64,000 nucleotides of DNA, taken from Pseudomonas fildesensis. Its GTDB lineage: Bacteria; Pseudomonadota; Gammaproteobacteria; Pseudomonadales; Pseudomonadaceae. Positions 28,185 through 36,354 of the stretch are shown here, piece by piece. The stretch is from the NCBI RefSeq assembly GCF_001050345.1, contig NZ_LFMW01000013.1, positions 124,001 through 188,000 of the forward strand, read 5' to 3'. The position numbers and the translations under genes were made by a program. The stretch's first letter is position 1. Each line of letters starts with the position of its first letter. Under the pieces are notes generated by a model. That model saw only the letters and a list, made by a program, of their open reading frames with translations, did not search any database and was not told where the DNA came from.

Positions 28185-30034
28185 ACATGATCTTTCTGAC
28201 TTTCGTATTTCCCCTGATCGGTTTCCTGCTGCTGTCGTTCTCCCGTGGACGCCTGTCGGAAAACCTTTCTGCCTTGATCGGTGTGGGTTCCATTGGCCTG
28301 TCGGCGATTGTCGCCGCCTACGTCATCTGGCAATTCAACGTGGCGCCGCCGGAAGGCGGCCACTACACCCTGGTGCTGTGGCAGTGGATGTCGGTGGAGG
28401 GTTTCAAGCCCAACTTCGCCCTCTACGTCGACGGCCTGTCGATCACCATGCTTGGCGTGGTCGTCGGTGTAGGTTTCCTGATCCACCTGTTCGCGTCCTG
28501 GTACATGCGCGGTGAAGCGGGTTACTCGCGCTTCTTCGCCTACACCAACCTGTTTATCGCCAGCATGCTGTTCCTGGTCCTGGGCGATAACCTGTTGTTC
28601 CTGTACTTCGGCTGGGAAGGCGTGGGCCTGTGCTCGTACCTGTTGATCGGTTTCTACTACAGCAACCGCAACAACGGTAACGCGGCACTCAAGGCCTTTA
28701 TCGTCACCCGCATCGGCGACGTGTTCATGGCCATCGGCCTGTTCATCCTGTTCCAACAGGTGGGCACGCTGAACATCCAGGAACTGCTGGTGCTGGCACC
28801 GCAAAAATTCCAGGTCGGCGACTTCTGGATCACCCTGGCGACCCTAATGCTGCTGGGCGGCGCCGTCGGTAAATCGGCACAACTGCCGCTGCAAACCTGG
28901 CTGGCAGATGCGATGGCAGGCCCTACCCCTGTTTCGGCACTGATCCACGCCGCAACGATGGTAACCGCCGGTGTCTACCTGATCGCGCGTACCCACGGCT
29001 TGTTCACCCTGGCGCCGGATGTCCTGCACCTGGTGGGCGTAGTGGGCGGCGTGACCCTGGTACTGGCCGGCTTTGCCGCGCTGGTGCAGACCGACATCAA
29101 ACGCATCCTCGCCTACTCGACCATGAGCCAGATCGGCTACATGTTCCTGGCCCTGGGCGTTGGCGCCTGGGACGCGGCGATCTTCCACCTGATGACCCAC
29201 GCCTTCTTCAAGGCCCTGCTGTTCCTTGCTTCCGGTGCGGTGATCGTCGCCTGCCACCACGAGCAGAACATCTTCAAGATGGGCGGGCTGTGGAAGAAAC
29301 TGCCGTTGGCTTACGCCAGCTTCATCGTCGGTGGTGCTGCACTCGCTGCCCTGCCGTTGGTGACCGCCGGTTTCTACTCGAAAGACGAAATCCTCTGGGA
29401 AGCCTTTGCCAGCGGTAACCAGAACCTGCTCTACGCAGGCCTGGTCGGTGCATTCATGACCTCGCTGTACACCTTCCGCCTGATCTTCATCACGTTCCAC
29501 GGTGAAGCCAAGACCGAAGCCCACGCAGGCCACGGCATCTCCCATTGGCTGCCGCTGTCGGTGCTGATCATCCTGTCGACCTTCATCGGCGCCATGATCA
29601 CCCCGCCACTGGCCGGTGTACTGCCGGAAAGCGCCGGCCATGCCGGTGGCGCCGCCAAGCACAGCCTGGAAATCGCCTCGGGCGCCATCGCGCTGGCCGG
29701 TATCCTGCTGGCGGCCCTGCTGTTCCTCGGCAAGCGTCGCTTTGTCACGGGCGTTGCCAACAGTGGCATTGGCCGCTTCCTTTCGGCCTGGTGGTTCGCC
29801 GCCTGGGGCTTCGACTGGATCTACGACAAACTGTTCGTCAAGCCTTACCTGGCCATCAGCCACGTACTGCGCAAAGACCCGCTCGATCAGACCATCGGTT
29901 TGATCCCGCGCGCCGCCAAGGCCGGTCACACCGCCCTGAGCCGCAGCGAGACCGGTCAATTGCGTTGGTACGCAACTTCCATGGCGGCCGGTGCCGTTCT
30001 GGTGATCGGCGCCATCGTTGTGGCAGTGGTCTGA
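28181..30034 (+). CDS. nuoL: NADH-quinone oxidoreductase subunit L
   Basis: Distal antiporter-like proton-pumping subunit, 617 residues, with about 16 transmembrane helices and a long lateral helix expected near the C-terminus. The Proton_antipo_M core shows FFAYTNLFIASMLFLVLGDNLLFLYFGWEGVGLCSYLLIGFYY, then KSAQLPLQTWLADAMAGPTPVSALIHAATMVTAGVYL with the key Lys and Glu residues. Start coupled to nuoK by 4 bp. Confidence 0.98.
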   Translation: MNMIFLTFVFPLIGFLLLSFSRGRLSENLSALIGVGSIGLSAIVAAYVIWQFNVAPPEGGHYTLVLWQWMSVEGFKPNFALYVDGLSITMLGVVVGVGFLIHLFASWYMRGEAGYSRFFAYTNLFIASMLFLVLGDNLLFLYFGWEGVGLCSYLLIGFYYSNRNNGNAALKAFIVTRIGDVFMAIGLFILFQQVGTLNIQELLVLAPQKFQVGDFWITLATLMLLGGAVGKSAQLPLQTWLADAMAGPTPVSALIHAATMVTAGVYLIARTHGLFTLAPDVLHLVGVVGGVTLVLAGFAALVQTDIKRILAYSTMSQIGYMFLALGVGAWDAAIFHLMTHAFFKALLFLASGAVIVACHHEQNIFKMGGLWKKLPLAYASFIVGGAALAALPLVTAGFYSKDEILWEAFASGNQNLLYAGLVGAFMTSLYTFRLIFITFHGEAKTEAHAGHGISHWLPLSVLIILSTFIGAMITPPLAGVLPESAGHAGGAAKHSLEIASGAIALAGILLAALLFLGKRRFVTGVANSGIGRFLSAWWFAAWGFDWIYDKLFVKPYLAISHVLRKDPLDQTIGLIPRAAKAGHTALSRSETGQLRWYATSMAAGAVLVIGAIVVAVV

Positions 30035-30036
30035 CT

Positions 30037-30102
30037 ATGTCCATGCACATTGCATACATTGCGAACTTTGCGAACTTGCGAAAGGAAACGAGCCCGTCAT
30101 GA
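30037..30102 (+). CDS. Possible 21-codon open frame between nuoL and nuoM
   Basis: ATG at 30037, two bases after the nuoL stop, opens 21 codons (MSMHIAYIANF...) ending in TGA at 30100-30102, which overlaps the nuoM start as ATGA. It would be a translational bridge across the 64-bp gap. There is no clear ribosome-binding site of its own and no known homologue, so it may be chance. The AAAGGAAAC sequence inside it is the likely nuoM ribosome-binding site. Confidence 0.2.
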   Translation: MSMHIAYIANFANLRKETSPS

Positions 30103-31631
30103 TTCTGCCCTGGCTAATCCTGATTCCCTTTATCGGCGGCCTGCTCTGCTGGATGGGTGAACGCTTCGGCGCCACCCTCCCCCGCTGGATTGCGTTGCTG
30201 ACCATGTCCCTGGAACTCGCTCTCGGCCTCTGGCTGTGGGCCCATGGCGACTATTCATTTGCTCCGGCACCGGGTGTCGATCCAACCTTCGCGCTTGAAT
30301 TCAAGCACGTGTGGATCCAGCGCTTCGGCATCAACGTGCACCTGGCCCTCGACGGCCTGTCACTGCTGATGATCCTGCTGACCGGCCTGCTGGGTATCCT
30401 CTCGGTACTCTGTTCCTGGAAAGAAATTCAGCGTCACGTGGGCTTCTTCCACCTGAACCTGATGTGGATCCTGGGCGGCGTTGTCGGCGTGTTCCTCGCC
30501 CTCGACCTGTTCATGTTCTTCTTCTTCTGGGAAATGATGCTGGTGCCGATGTACTTCCTCATCGCGCTCTGGGGTCACAGTTCTTCGGACGGCAAGAAAA
30601 CCCGGATCTACGCGGCGACCAAGTTCTTCATCTTCACCCAGGCTTCCGGCCTGATCATGTTGGTGGCGATCCTGGGTCTGGTACTGGTCAACTTCAACAG
30701 CACGGGCGTGATTACCTTCAACTACGCCGACCTGTTGAAAACCAAGATGTCCCTGACCACCGAGTACATCCTGATGCTGGGCTTCTTCATCGCCTTCGCG
30801 GTGAAGCTGCCGGTGGTGCCGTTCCACTCCTGGTTGCCTGATGCTCACGCCCAGGCGCCGACCGCCGGCTCCGTGGACCTGGCCGGTATCCTGTTGAAGA
30901 CGGCGGCTTATGGGCTGCTGCGTTTCGCCCTGCCGCTGTTCCCGAATGCCTCGGCCGAGTTTGCGCCGATCGCCATGACCCTCGGTCTGATCGGGATCTT
31001 CTACGGTGCGTTCCTGGCCTTCGCCCAAACCGACATCAAGCGCCTGATTGCCTTCTCGTCCGTTTCCCACATGGGTTTCGTACTGATCGGCATCTACTCC
31101 GGCAGCCAGCTGGCGTTGCAAGGCGCAGTGATCCAGATGTTGGCCCACGGTGTTTCGGCCGCCGCGCTGTTTATCCTCAGTGGCCAGCTGTACGAACGCC
31201 TGCATACCCGCGACATGCGGGAGATGGGCGGCGTGTGGTCGCGCATTGCGTACCTGCCGGCGATCAGCCTGTTCTTTGCCGCCGCATCCCTGGGCTTGCC
31301 GGGTACCGGTAACTTCATCGGCGAGTTCCTGATCCTGATGGGTGCCTTCGTGCAAACGCCGTGGATCAGCGCCATCGCCACGTCCGGCCTGGTGTTCGGT
31401 TCGGTTTACTCGCTGATCATGATCCACCGCGCCTACTTCGGCCCGGCCAAGTCCGACGCCGTCCTGAAAGGGATGGATGCTCGCGAACTGATCATGGTGC
31501 TCGGCCTTGCGGTACTGCTGATCTACATCGGCGTGTACCCGCAACCGTTCCTGGACACTTCTGCCGCAACGATGCATGGCGTGCAGCAGTGGTTCGGCAC
31601 CGCCTTCTCTCAACTCGCTTCGGCCCGGTAA
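30099..31631 (+). CDS. nuoM: NADH-quinone oxidoreductase subunit M
   Basis: Antiporter-like proton-pumping subunit, 510 residues and about 14 transmembrane helices. Shows FFFWEMMLVPMYFLIALWG with the conserved Glu, KLPVVPFHSWLPDAHAQAPTAGSVDLAGILLKTAAYGLLRF and LPGTGNFIGEFLIL. The ATG at 30099 (MILPWLILIPFIGG) is the family N-terminus with AAAGGAAAC about 13 bp upstream; the longer frame from 30018 overlaps nuoL and is not conserved. Confidence 0.97.
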   Translation: MILPWLILIPFIGGLLCWMGERFGATLPRWIALLTMSLELALGLWLWAHGDYSFAPAPGVDPTFALEFKHVWIQRFGINVHLALDGLSLLMILLTGLLGILSVLCSWKEIQRHVGFFHLNLMWILGGVVGVFLALDLFMFFFFWEMMLVPMYFLIALWGHSSSDGKKTRIYAATKFFIFTQASGLIMLVAILGLVLVNFNSTGVITFNYADLLKTKMSLTTEYILMLGFFIAFAVKLPVVPFHSWLPDAHAQAPTAGSVDLAGILLKTAAYGLLRFALPLFPNASAEFAPIAMTLGLIGIFYGAFLAFAQTDIKRLIAFSSVSHMGFVLIGIYSGSQLALQGAVIQMLAHGVSAAALFILSGQLYERLHTRDMREMGGVWSRIAYLPAISLFFAAASLGLPGTGNFIGEFLILMGAFVQTPWISAIATSGLVFGSVYSLIMIHRAYFGPAKSDAVLKGMDARELIMVLGLAVLLIYIGVYPQPFLDTSAATMHGVQQWFGTAFSQLASAR

Positions 31632-31638
31632 GAGCGCT

Positions 31639-33102
31639 ATGGAATTCACGATCCAACACTTTATCGCGCTTGCGCCGCTGCTGATCACCAGCCTCACCGT
31701 TGTGGCGGTGATGCTGGCGATCGCCTGGCGCCGCAATCACTCACAGACCTTCCTGCTGTCCTGCGCGGGGTTAAACCTGGCCCTGCTGTCGATCATCCCG
31801 GCACTCAAGGTCGCGCCCCTGGCGGTGACCCCGCTGATGATGGTCGATGACTTCGCGCTGCTGTACATCGCGTTGATCCTCGTCGCCACCCTGGCCTGCG
31901 TCACCCTCGCCCACGCCTACCTCGGTGAAGGCGGCACGGGCTACCCGGGCAACAAGGAAGAGCTGTACCTGCTGATCCTGCTGGCTGCGGCCGGCGGTAT
32001 CGTGCTGGTCAGCGCGCAGCACCTGGCCGGCTTGTTCATCGGCCTGGAACTGCTGTCGATCCCGACTTACGGCCTGGTGGCCTACGCCTTCTTCAACAAG
32101 CGCTCCCTGGAAGCCGGCATCAAGTACATGGTCCTGTCGGCGGCCGGTTCCGCGTTCCTGTTGTTCGGTATGGCCCTGCTCTACGCCGAAGCCGGCAGCC
32201 TGAGCTTCACTGGTATCGGCCACGCCCTGGCCGCCACCAGCATGCCTGCGCCCATCGCCCAACTGGGCCTGGCCATGATGCTGATCGGCCTGGCGTTCAA
32301 GCTCTCCCTGGTGCCGTTCCACCTGTGGACCCCGGACGTGTACGAAGGCGCCCCGGCGCCGGTGGCCGCGTTCCTGGCCACGGCGTCGAAAGTGGCAGTG
32401 TTTGCGGTGATGGTGCGTCTGTTCCAGATCTCGCCGGCCGCCAACACCGGCGTGCTGAGCCACGTGCTGACCGTTATCGCCATCGCGTCGATCCTGTTCG
32501 GTAACCTGCTGGCCCTGACCCAGAACAACCTCAAACGTCTGCTGGGTTACTCGTCCATCGCCCACTTCGGCTACCTGCTGATCGCCCTGGTGGCGAGCAA
32601 AGGCCTGGCCGTGGAAGCGATCGGCGTGTACCTGGTCACCTACGTGGTCACCAGCCTCGGCGCGTTCGGCGTGATCACGCTGATGTCCTCGCCGTTCAAA
32701 GGCCGTGACGCCGACGCCCTGTACGAATACCGCGGCCTGTTCTGGCGCCGTCCGTACCTGACCGCCGTACTGACCGTGATGATGCTGTCCCTGGCCGGTA
32801 TCCCACTGACCGCCGGTTTCATCGGCAAGTTCTACATCGTCGCTACCGGTGTCGAAGCCCACGAGTGGTGGCTGGTTGCGTCCCTGGTGCTGGGCAGCGC
32901 CATCGGCGTGTTCTACTACCTGCGCGTGATGGTCACCCTGTACCTGATCGAACCCAACCTGCGCCGTGTAGACGCCGAGCTGCACTGGGAACAGAAAGCC
33001 GGTGGCGTGATGCTGCTGGCCATCGCCCTGCTCGCCTTCTTCCTCGGCGTGTACCCACAACCGTTGCTCACCCTGGTGCAGCATGCGGTGTTGGGCGTTT
33101 GA
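31639..33102 (+). CDS. nuoN: NADH-quinone oxidoreductase subunit N
   Basis: Third antiporter-like subunit, 487 residues and 14 predicted helices. Conserved stretches include FIGLELLSIPTYGLVAYAF, GLAFKLSLVPFHLWTPDVYEGAPAPVAAFLATASKVAVFAV and LAGIPLTAGFIGKFYI. The ATG at 31639 is 7 bp after the nuoM stop. It is the last gene of the operon and is followed by a strong terminator. Confidence 0.97.
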   Translation: MEFTIQHFIALAPLLITSLTVVAVMLAIAWRRNHSQTFLLSCAGLNLALLSIIPALKVAPLAVTPLMMVDDFALLYIALILVATLACVTLAHAYLGEGGTGYPGNKEELYLLILLAAAGGIVLVSAQHLAGLFIGLELLSIPTYGLVAYAFFNKRSLEAGIKYMVLSAAGSAFLLFGMALLYAEAGSLSFTGIGHALAATSMPAPIAQLGLAMMLIGLAFKLSLVPFHLWTPDVYEGAPAPVAAFLATASKVAVFAVMVRLFQISPAANTGVLSHVLTVIAIASILFGNLLALTQNNLKRLLGYSSIAHFGYLLIALVASKGLAVEAIGVYLVTYVVTSLGAFGVITLMSSPFKGRDADALYEYRGLFWRRPYLTAVLTVMMLSLAGIPLTAGFIGKFYIVATGVEAHEWWLVASLVLGSAIGVFYYLRVMVTLYLIEPNLRRVDAELHWEQKAGGVMLLAIALLAFFLGVYPQPLLTLVQHAVLGV

Positions 33103-33126
33103 TCGCTTAGCGGGATGTAGATAAAC

Positions 33127-33152
33127 AAAACGGCGCCTTCGGGCGCCGTTTT
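33127..33152 (+). terminator. Rho-independent terminator of the nuo operon
   Basis: An 11-bp stem AAAACGGCGCC / GGCGCCGTTTT with a TTCG tetraloop, 24 bp after nuoN. Confidence 0.93.
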
Positions 33153-33283
33153 GCGTTTCTGGGGCCGCTGCTTTTACCCTCCCCTACTCACGGAAATTTC
33201 CTCCTCCATCTGCCTCCTTATCTGGCATCTAGCCGATGAAGGCCGCCGTATGGTGTTTGCGTTTTAGGAAAGTTCCCACAGCA

Positions 33284-33297
33284 GGGTCACTTGACCC
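33284..33297. promoter_or_regulatory. Palindrome with -35-like TTGACC upstream of the toxin gene
   Basis: GGGTCA-CT-TGACCC is a perfect inverted repeat whose right half forms TTGACC, close to a sigma-70 -35 box; a poorer -10 (AAACTATAC) follows. It lies 45 bp before the ATG of the toxin gene and is a natural candidate operator for autoregulation by the HTH antitoxin. Confidence 0.4.
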
Positions 33298-33341
33298 ATG
33301 GCGAGTGGGCCACCAAACTATACGCAGGCTACGTACAGAAC

Positions 33342-33692
33342 ATGGATGCTCTATTTATCGAACTGCCGGCCTTCGAGCGACATCGCAAGGACTATCTGAG
33401 TGACGAGCTTTTCCACGGTTTTCAGCAGGAACTGATGAAAAACCCGGAAGCAGGAGACGTGATCGAGGGAACAGGCGGATTACGCAAGGTTCGCTTTGTC
33501 GACGAGCGACGCAACAAAGGCAAACGCGGTGGCCTGCGGGTCATTTACTACTGGTGGTCGGGCGGCACGCAGTTCTGGCTGTTCACCCTGTACGGCAAAC
33601 ACGAACAGGACGACCTGACGCCACACCACAAGAAAGCCCTAAAACACATGCTGGACATGGAAATCAAAGCGAGAACACACCATGAAACGTGA
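33342..33692 (+). CDS. Type II toxin, RelE/HigB family
   Basis: 116 residues. The RelE/HigB-like fold is suggested by ALFIELPAFERHRKDYLSDELF, then GDVIEGTGGLRKVRF, GLRVIYYW and FWLFTLYGKHEQDDLTPHHKKALKHML, the pattern of HigB-2-type mRNA interferases that cleave translated mRNA on the ribosome. An ATG at 33342 is preferred; a TTG at 33291 lies inside the palindrome that probably holds the promoter. The antitoxin gene follows with an 11-bp overlap; toxin-first order is typical of higBA. A chromosomal TA pair in a mosaic region; activity was not tested by sequence. Confidence 0.85.
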   Translation: MDALFIELPAFERHRKDYLSDELFHGFQQELMKNPEAGDVIEGTGGLRKVRFVDERRNKGKRGGLRVIYYWWSGGTQFWLFTLYGKHEQDDLTPHHKKALKHMLDMEIKARTHHET

Positions 33693-33996
33693 AATTTTTT
33701 CCGAACTGGTCGAAGGCTTCGACGCGCTGGCCAACGAACGCCAAGGCAAAATCACCCTGCGTACCCACAAGGTTCACCTCAACAAACTCGCACCGCTGAC
33801 CGCCGACGAAGTGGTCGCTGTGCGCCAGCAACTCAACCTCTCGCGCTCGGTGTTCGCCATGTACCTGCGCACCAATACCCGCACGCTGGAGAACTGGGAA
33901 CAGGGCCGGGCAAAACCCAACGCGCAGGCCGTGACCCTGATTCGCCTGGTGGCGCGCTTTCCGGAAACAGTGGCACAGCTTGCCGCATTAGCCTGA
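33682..33996 (+). CDS. HTH antitoxin, HigA/NadS-like
   Basis: 104 residues with an XRE-type helix-turn-helix at about 52-90: LTADEVVAVRQQLNLSRSVFA followed by YLRTNTRTLENWEQGRAKPN. The N-terminus is probably the toxin-neutralising part. It overlaps the toxin gene by 11 bp, so the two are cotranscribed, and it likely represses the shared promoter (see the palindrome at 33284). A short hairpin GCCCCGA/TTCGGGGC at 34004-34022 follows, lacking a T tract. Confidence 0.87.
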   Translation: MKREIFSELVEGFDALANERQGKITLRTHKVHLNKLAPLTADEVVAVRQQLNLSRSVFAMYLRTNTRTLENWEQGRAKPNAQAVTLIRLVARFPETVAQLAALA

Positions 33997-34033
33997 TGGA
34001 TGAAGCCCCGACGGGTTCGGGGCGCTTACCCAC

Positions 34034-34858
34034 TCAAGACTCAGCCGCGATTAAACCATCCAGTATTTCTTGAAGTTGCGGATGCGCCGGCAGGCGAATA
34101 CCGAACGTGTCACGCAACACATGCATCAGTTCATCGGCACTCTGTAGCGCGCGTTTTTCGCTGGGTTTATCCAGCGAGTGAAGCGCGTAGTGGCCGTTGT
34201 TCAAGGTATGCCGTTTGCCGGGGGCCAACAGCGCCACTTTCAACTGCCCAAGAAACGGCGAATCGGCGTGTGTGCAGACGTACCAGTTGCCGATTTCATA
34301 GTCGATTCGCTCTTGGCGCTGCAGGTCGAACACATACAGGCCGAGCCAATGGCCACCGACCTGGGCCCACAGGGTGTAGCTGCCATCGCTGAAGGTCAGG
34401 CGATAAAATTCATGGGCCGTGGCCTGCTCCGCTTCGCTGTCCAGTTGCAGCGGACTGCTCGGCACCATGCCGCCAAAGCCGACGTCGGCGATGTAACGCA
34501 CGCCGTCCACGGTCACCAGGTTCAGCCGATGGGTACGCGCCGTATGGGCGTCCGGCGGCCCGCCCAATACCACCCTGCCGGTAATGCCGCGCGCGTCGAA
34601 ACCGAGTTCCTGCAACAGGGCGAGGAACAGCTGGTTCAACTCATAGCAATAACCGCCGCGCCCCTCGAACAGTACCTTTTGCTCGACGCTGGGCAAGTCG
34701 ATCGGCACCGGCACGCGCAGCAGGGTCGACAGGCTTTCAAAGGCGAAGGTGCACACATGGCGCAACTGTAAATCCTGCAGCGTTTGCAGGGTGGGCGGTG
34801 GCGGAGAATCGTAGCCCAAGCGTTGCAGGTACAGCTGGCTATGGGTCAGGTGGTGCAT
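34034..34858 (-). CDS. nat: Arylamine N-acetyltransferase
   Basis: Transfers acetyl from acetyl-CoA to arylamines and hydrazines. 274 residues, the family length. The catalytic triad is visible: Cys71 in GRGGYCYELN, His110 in ARTHRLNLV and Asp125 in ADVGFGG. The N-terminal LQRLGYDSPPPPTLQTLQ and HVCTFAFESL are typical. The ATG at 34858 has AAGGATC 7 bp upstream; a longer frame to 34981 would read into the leader of the divergent small gene and has no family support. Confidence 0.93.
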   Translation of the reverse strand: MHHLTHSQLYLQRLGYDSPPPPTLQTLQDLQLRHVCTFAFESLSTLLRVPVPIDLPSVEQKVLFEGRGGYCYELNQLFLALLQELGFDARGITGRVVLGGPPDAHTARTHRLNLVTVDGVRYIADVGFGGMVPSSPLQLDSEAEQATAHEFYRLTFSDGSYTLWAQVGGHWLGLYVFDLQRQERIDYEIGNWYVCTHADSPFLGQLKVALLAPGKRHTLNNGHYALHSLDKPSEKRALQSADELMHVLRDTFGIRLPAHPQLQEILDGLIAAES

Positions 34859-34979
34859 GGCGCGATCCTTGGGCACGGGGGCGAAGGCCTCACTATGACG
34901 CGCCGACCGGCAATTTGTCATTTTGAATGAACCTTTTTGAACGCTTTCCGATCCATCTATAACAAGACAGGGAGGCAAC

Positions 34980-35216
34980 ATGAGTACCGCAAAAATCTAC
35001 ACCATTAACTACCAACTACACGGCCAGCCGAAGTCTTTTGTCGTGCGTGCCGAAGTGATGAACAACGCCGAGGCGTGGCACTGGGCGGCCGTTGACGCCG
35101 ACGTTGCCCACGTCAGCCGTATCGGTCGTGTGGGCCACGAACAGGTGAAAAAAACCACCCGGCCCTGGGCGGAGAAATACGGCATCACCGAAGTGACGTG
35201 GGCACCACCCAAATAA
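34980..35216 (+). CDS. Small conserved-type protein, possibly DUF6555
   Basis: 78 residues, soluble, mildly basic, rich in Trp, Val and His (AWHWAAVDADVAHVSRIGRVGHEQV then TRPWAEKYGITEVTWAPP). GGAGGCAAC precedes the ATG. I believe similar proteins are found in other pseudomonads (tentatively DUF6555), but I cannot confirm this from sequence alone. No catalytic motif is evident. It diverges from nat. Function unknown. Confidence 0.65.
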   Translation: MSTAKIYTINYQLHGQPKSFVVRAEVMNNAEAWHWAAVDADVAHVSRIGRVGHEQVKKTTRPWAEKYGITEVTWAPPK

Positions 35217-35271
35217 ACAAAGCCCCGCTCAAGACCCTTCAGTAAAAAAATAGAAAGAGCGCAACGTAACT

Positions 35272-35301
35272 TGTGGCGAGGGAGCTTGCTCCCTCGCCAC
35301 A
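35272..35301. repeat. REP-like palindrome
   Basis: A perfect 14-bp inverted repeat TGTGGCGAGGGAGC / GCTCCCTCGCCACA around TT. This GGCGAGGGAGCTTGCTCCC type is a second common Pseudomonas REP family. It lies between two converging small genes and may help terminate both. Confidence 0.8.
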
Positions 35302-35315
35302 GGGCGGGGCCTTCG

Positions 35316-35516
35316 TTACTTTTTCAAGTCGCCCAACGGATCGTAGGGCGGCTTTTTTTTCGCTTCATCTTTTTTGTCTTGGTCCAGCGGCGCTATGGCC
35401 GGGCCTATCGGGTCGACCTGCGGGTCGGCCACGTCAGGCGAATCCGGGTCGAAACCCAGCTCGTCATTGCCACTGGCGTGTTCGTTGGAGTGGGGCCCAT
35501 CCGAGCGTTTGTTCAT
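35316..35516 (-). CDS. Small acidic hydrophilic protein
   Basis: 66 residues, no hydrophobic core: an acidic, Pro-rich N-terminal part (SPDVADPQVDPIGP) and a Lys-rich end (KKDEAKKKPPYDPLGDLKK). Probably disordered. The ATG at 35516 has CAGGAG 6 bp upstream; a GTG at 35519 is too close to it. It lies 12 bp after the equally hydrophilic small gene at 35529-35708, so the two form a unit. Function unknown. Confidence 0.65.
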   Translation of the reverse strand: MNKRSDGPHSNEHASGNDELGFDPDSPDVADPQVDPIGPAIAPLDQDKKDEAKKKPPYDPLGDLKK

Positions 35517-35528
35517 CACAGTCTCCTG

Positions 35529-35708
35529 TTACAGCGGGCGAGCTTTGTCGTGGAGGGTTTCCAAGTTTTCCTCAACGCGCTCGACATCAGCGTTTTCGTC
35601 ACGCTCTTTCGGGTCGTTGGGGCGCAACGCATCGTTGTCGCGTTCTTCTTCACCGGGGGTGCGATCCGGGTCGGGCGTGCCGGGCGGGGGCTGCTTGTAA
35701 TCGGGCAT
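35529..35708 (-). CDS. Small charged, Pro-rich protein
   Basis: 59 residues translated by hand: MPDYKQPPPGTPDPD at the start, then an extended Glu/Asp/Arg-rich segment (EEERDNDALRPNDPKERDENAD) and VERVEENLETLHDKARPL at the end. It has GAGGTG about 9 bp upstream of the ATG and its stop is immediately followed by CAGGAG for the next gene, so it looks translated. The composition suggests a disordered, possibly stress- or hydration-related protein, but that is speculation. Confidence 0.6.
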   Translation of the reverse strand: MPDYKQPPPGTPDPDRTPGEEERDNDALRPNDPKERDENADVERVEENLETLHDKARPL

Positions 35709-35832
35709 GGTGGTTCACCTCATCAGTGGGTAGCCTGCACAGGTTTAGAGAAAGCGCCGCGAAGCATCGTTCAACTTGATTGGCCCAGGCATGAGAAGAT
35801 GCCGCCCTATTCCTTCTGGAGACCTGCCCCGG

Positions 35833-36354
35833 ATGTTCGAGCTCAAACCCTGCGACCCAGTGACTTACCGCAAACAGACTCGCCGCAGCACGCTGATCGT
35901 GGCCGTGTTGTTCGTGGCGCTGGCGATGCTGCTGTCGAGCCTGGCCGTGATGCTGTTCGGCGAGCCCGGCGGTGACAACCTGCGCTACAACGTCGGCGGC
36001 GTGTTTGCCGGGGTGTTGATCACCCTCGCCCTGGTGCGCGGCCCGTTCTGGACCCAGCCGTGGCTGGCGCCGGCGGTGTATAGCTGGCAGCTCAAGCGCA
36101 GCCTGATGAGCGTGACCAATGTGATGCATAAGGTCGCCGAACGGGTCCAGGCCAATGACCCGACAGCGATCAAGCTGCTGCGCTTCTACCATTTAGGGCT
36201 GACGCAGATGCATGAACTGGACGCCAACTCCAGTGCACAAGCGCAATTGCAGGGCGAAATCGAAGCGCATCAAGCGAAGATGCAGGCGCTGGGGATCGAT
36301 ACCGAACAAACCCGCTTCGATCCCGCCTGGCTGGAAAGCCTTAAAAAGGTTTAA
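35833..36354 (+). CDS. DUF3087 family membrane protein
   Basis: 173 residues. Two transmembrane segments near the N-terminus (about 21-43 and 55-77), preceded by the conserved MFELKPCDPVTYRKQTRRST. The C-terminal cytoplasmic part (about 90-173) is helical, with NDPTAIKLLRFYHLGLTQMHELDANSS and a Gln/Glu-rich segment. This pattern matches DUF3087 proteins of gammaproteobacteria, function unknown. The ATG at 35833 follows CTGGAG about 11 bp upstream. It converges on an MFS gene, overlapping its stop by 4 bp. Confidence 0.82.
   Translation: MFELKPCDPVTYRKQTRRSTLIVAVLFVALAMLLSSLAVMLFGEPGGDNLRYNVGGVFAGVLITLALVRGPFWTQPWLAPAVYSWQLKRSLMSVTNVMHKVAERVQANDPTAIKLLRFYHLGLTQMHELDANSSAQAQLQGEIEAHQAKMQALGIDTEQTRFDPAWLESLKKV

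Noticed and set aside
34859..34981. Extended N-terminus for arylamine N-acetyltransferase
   Set aside because: The extra 41 residues have no family similarity, and the internal ATG has a proper ribosome-binding site and gives the normal length.
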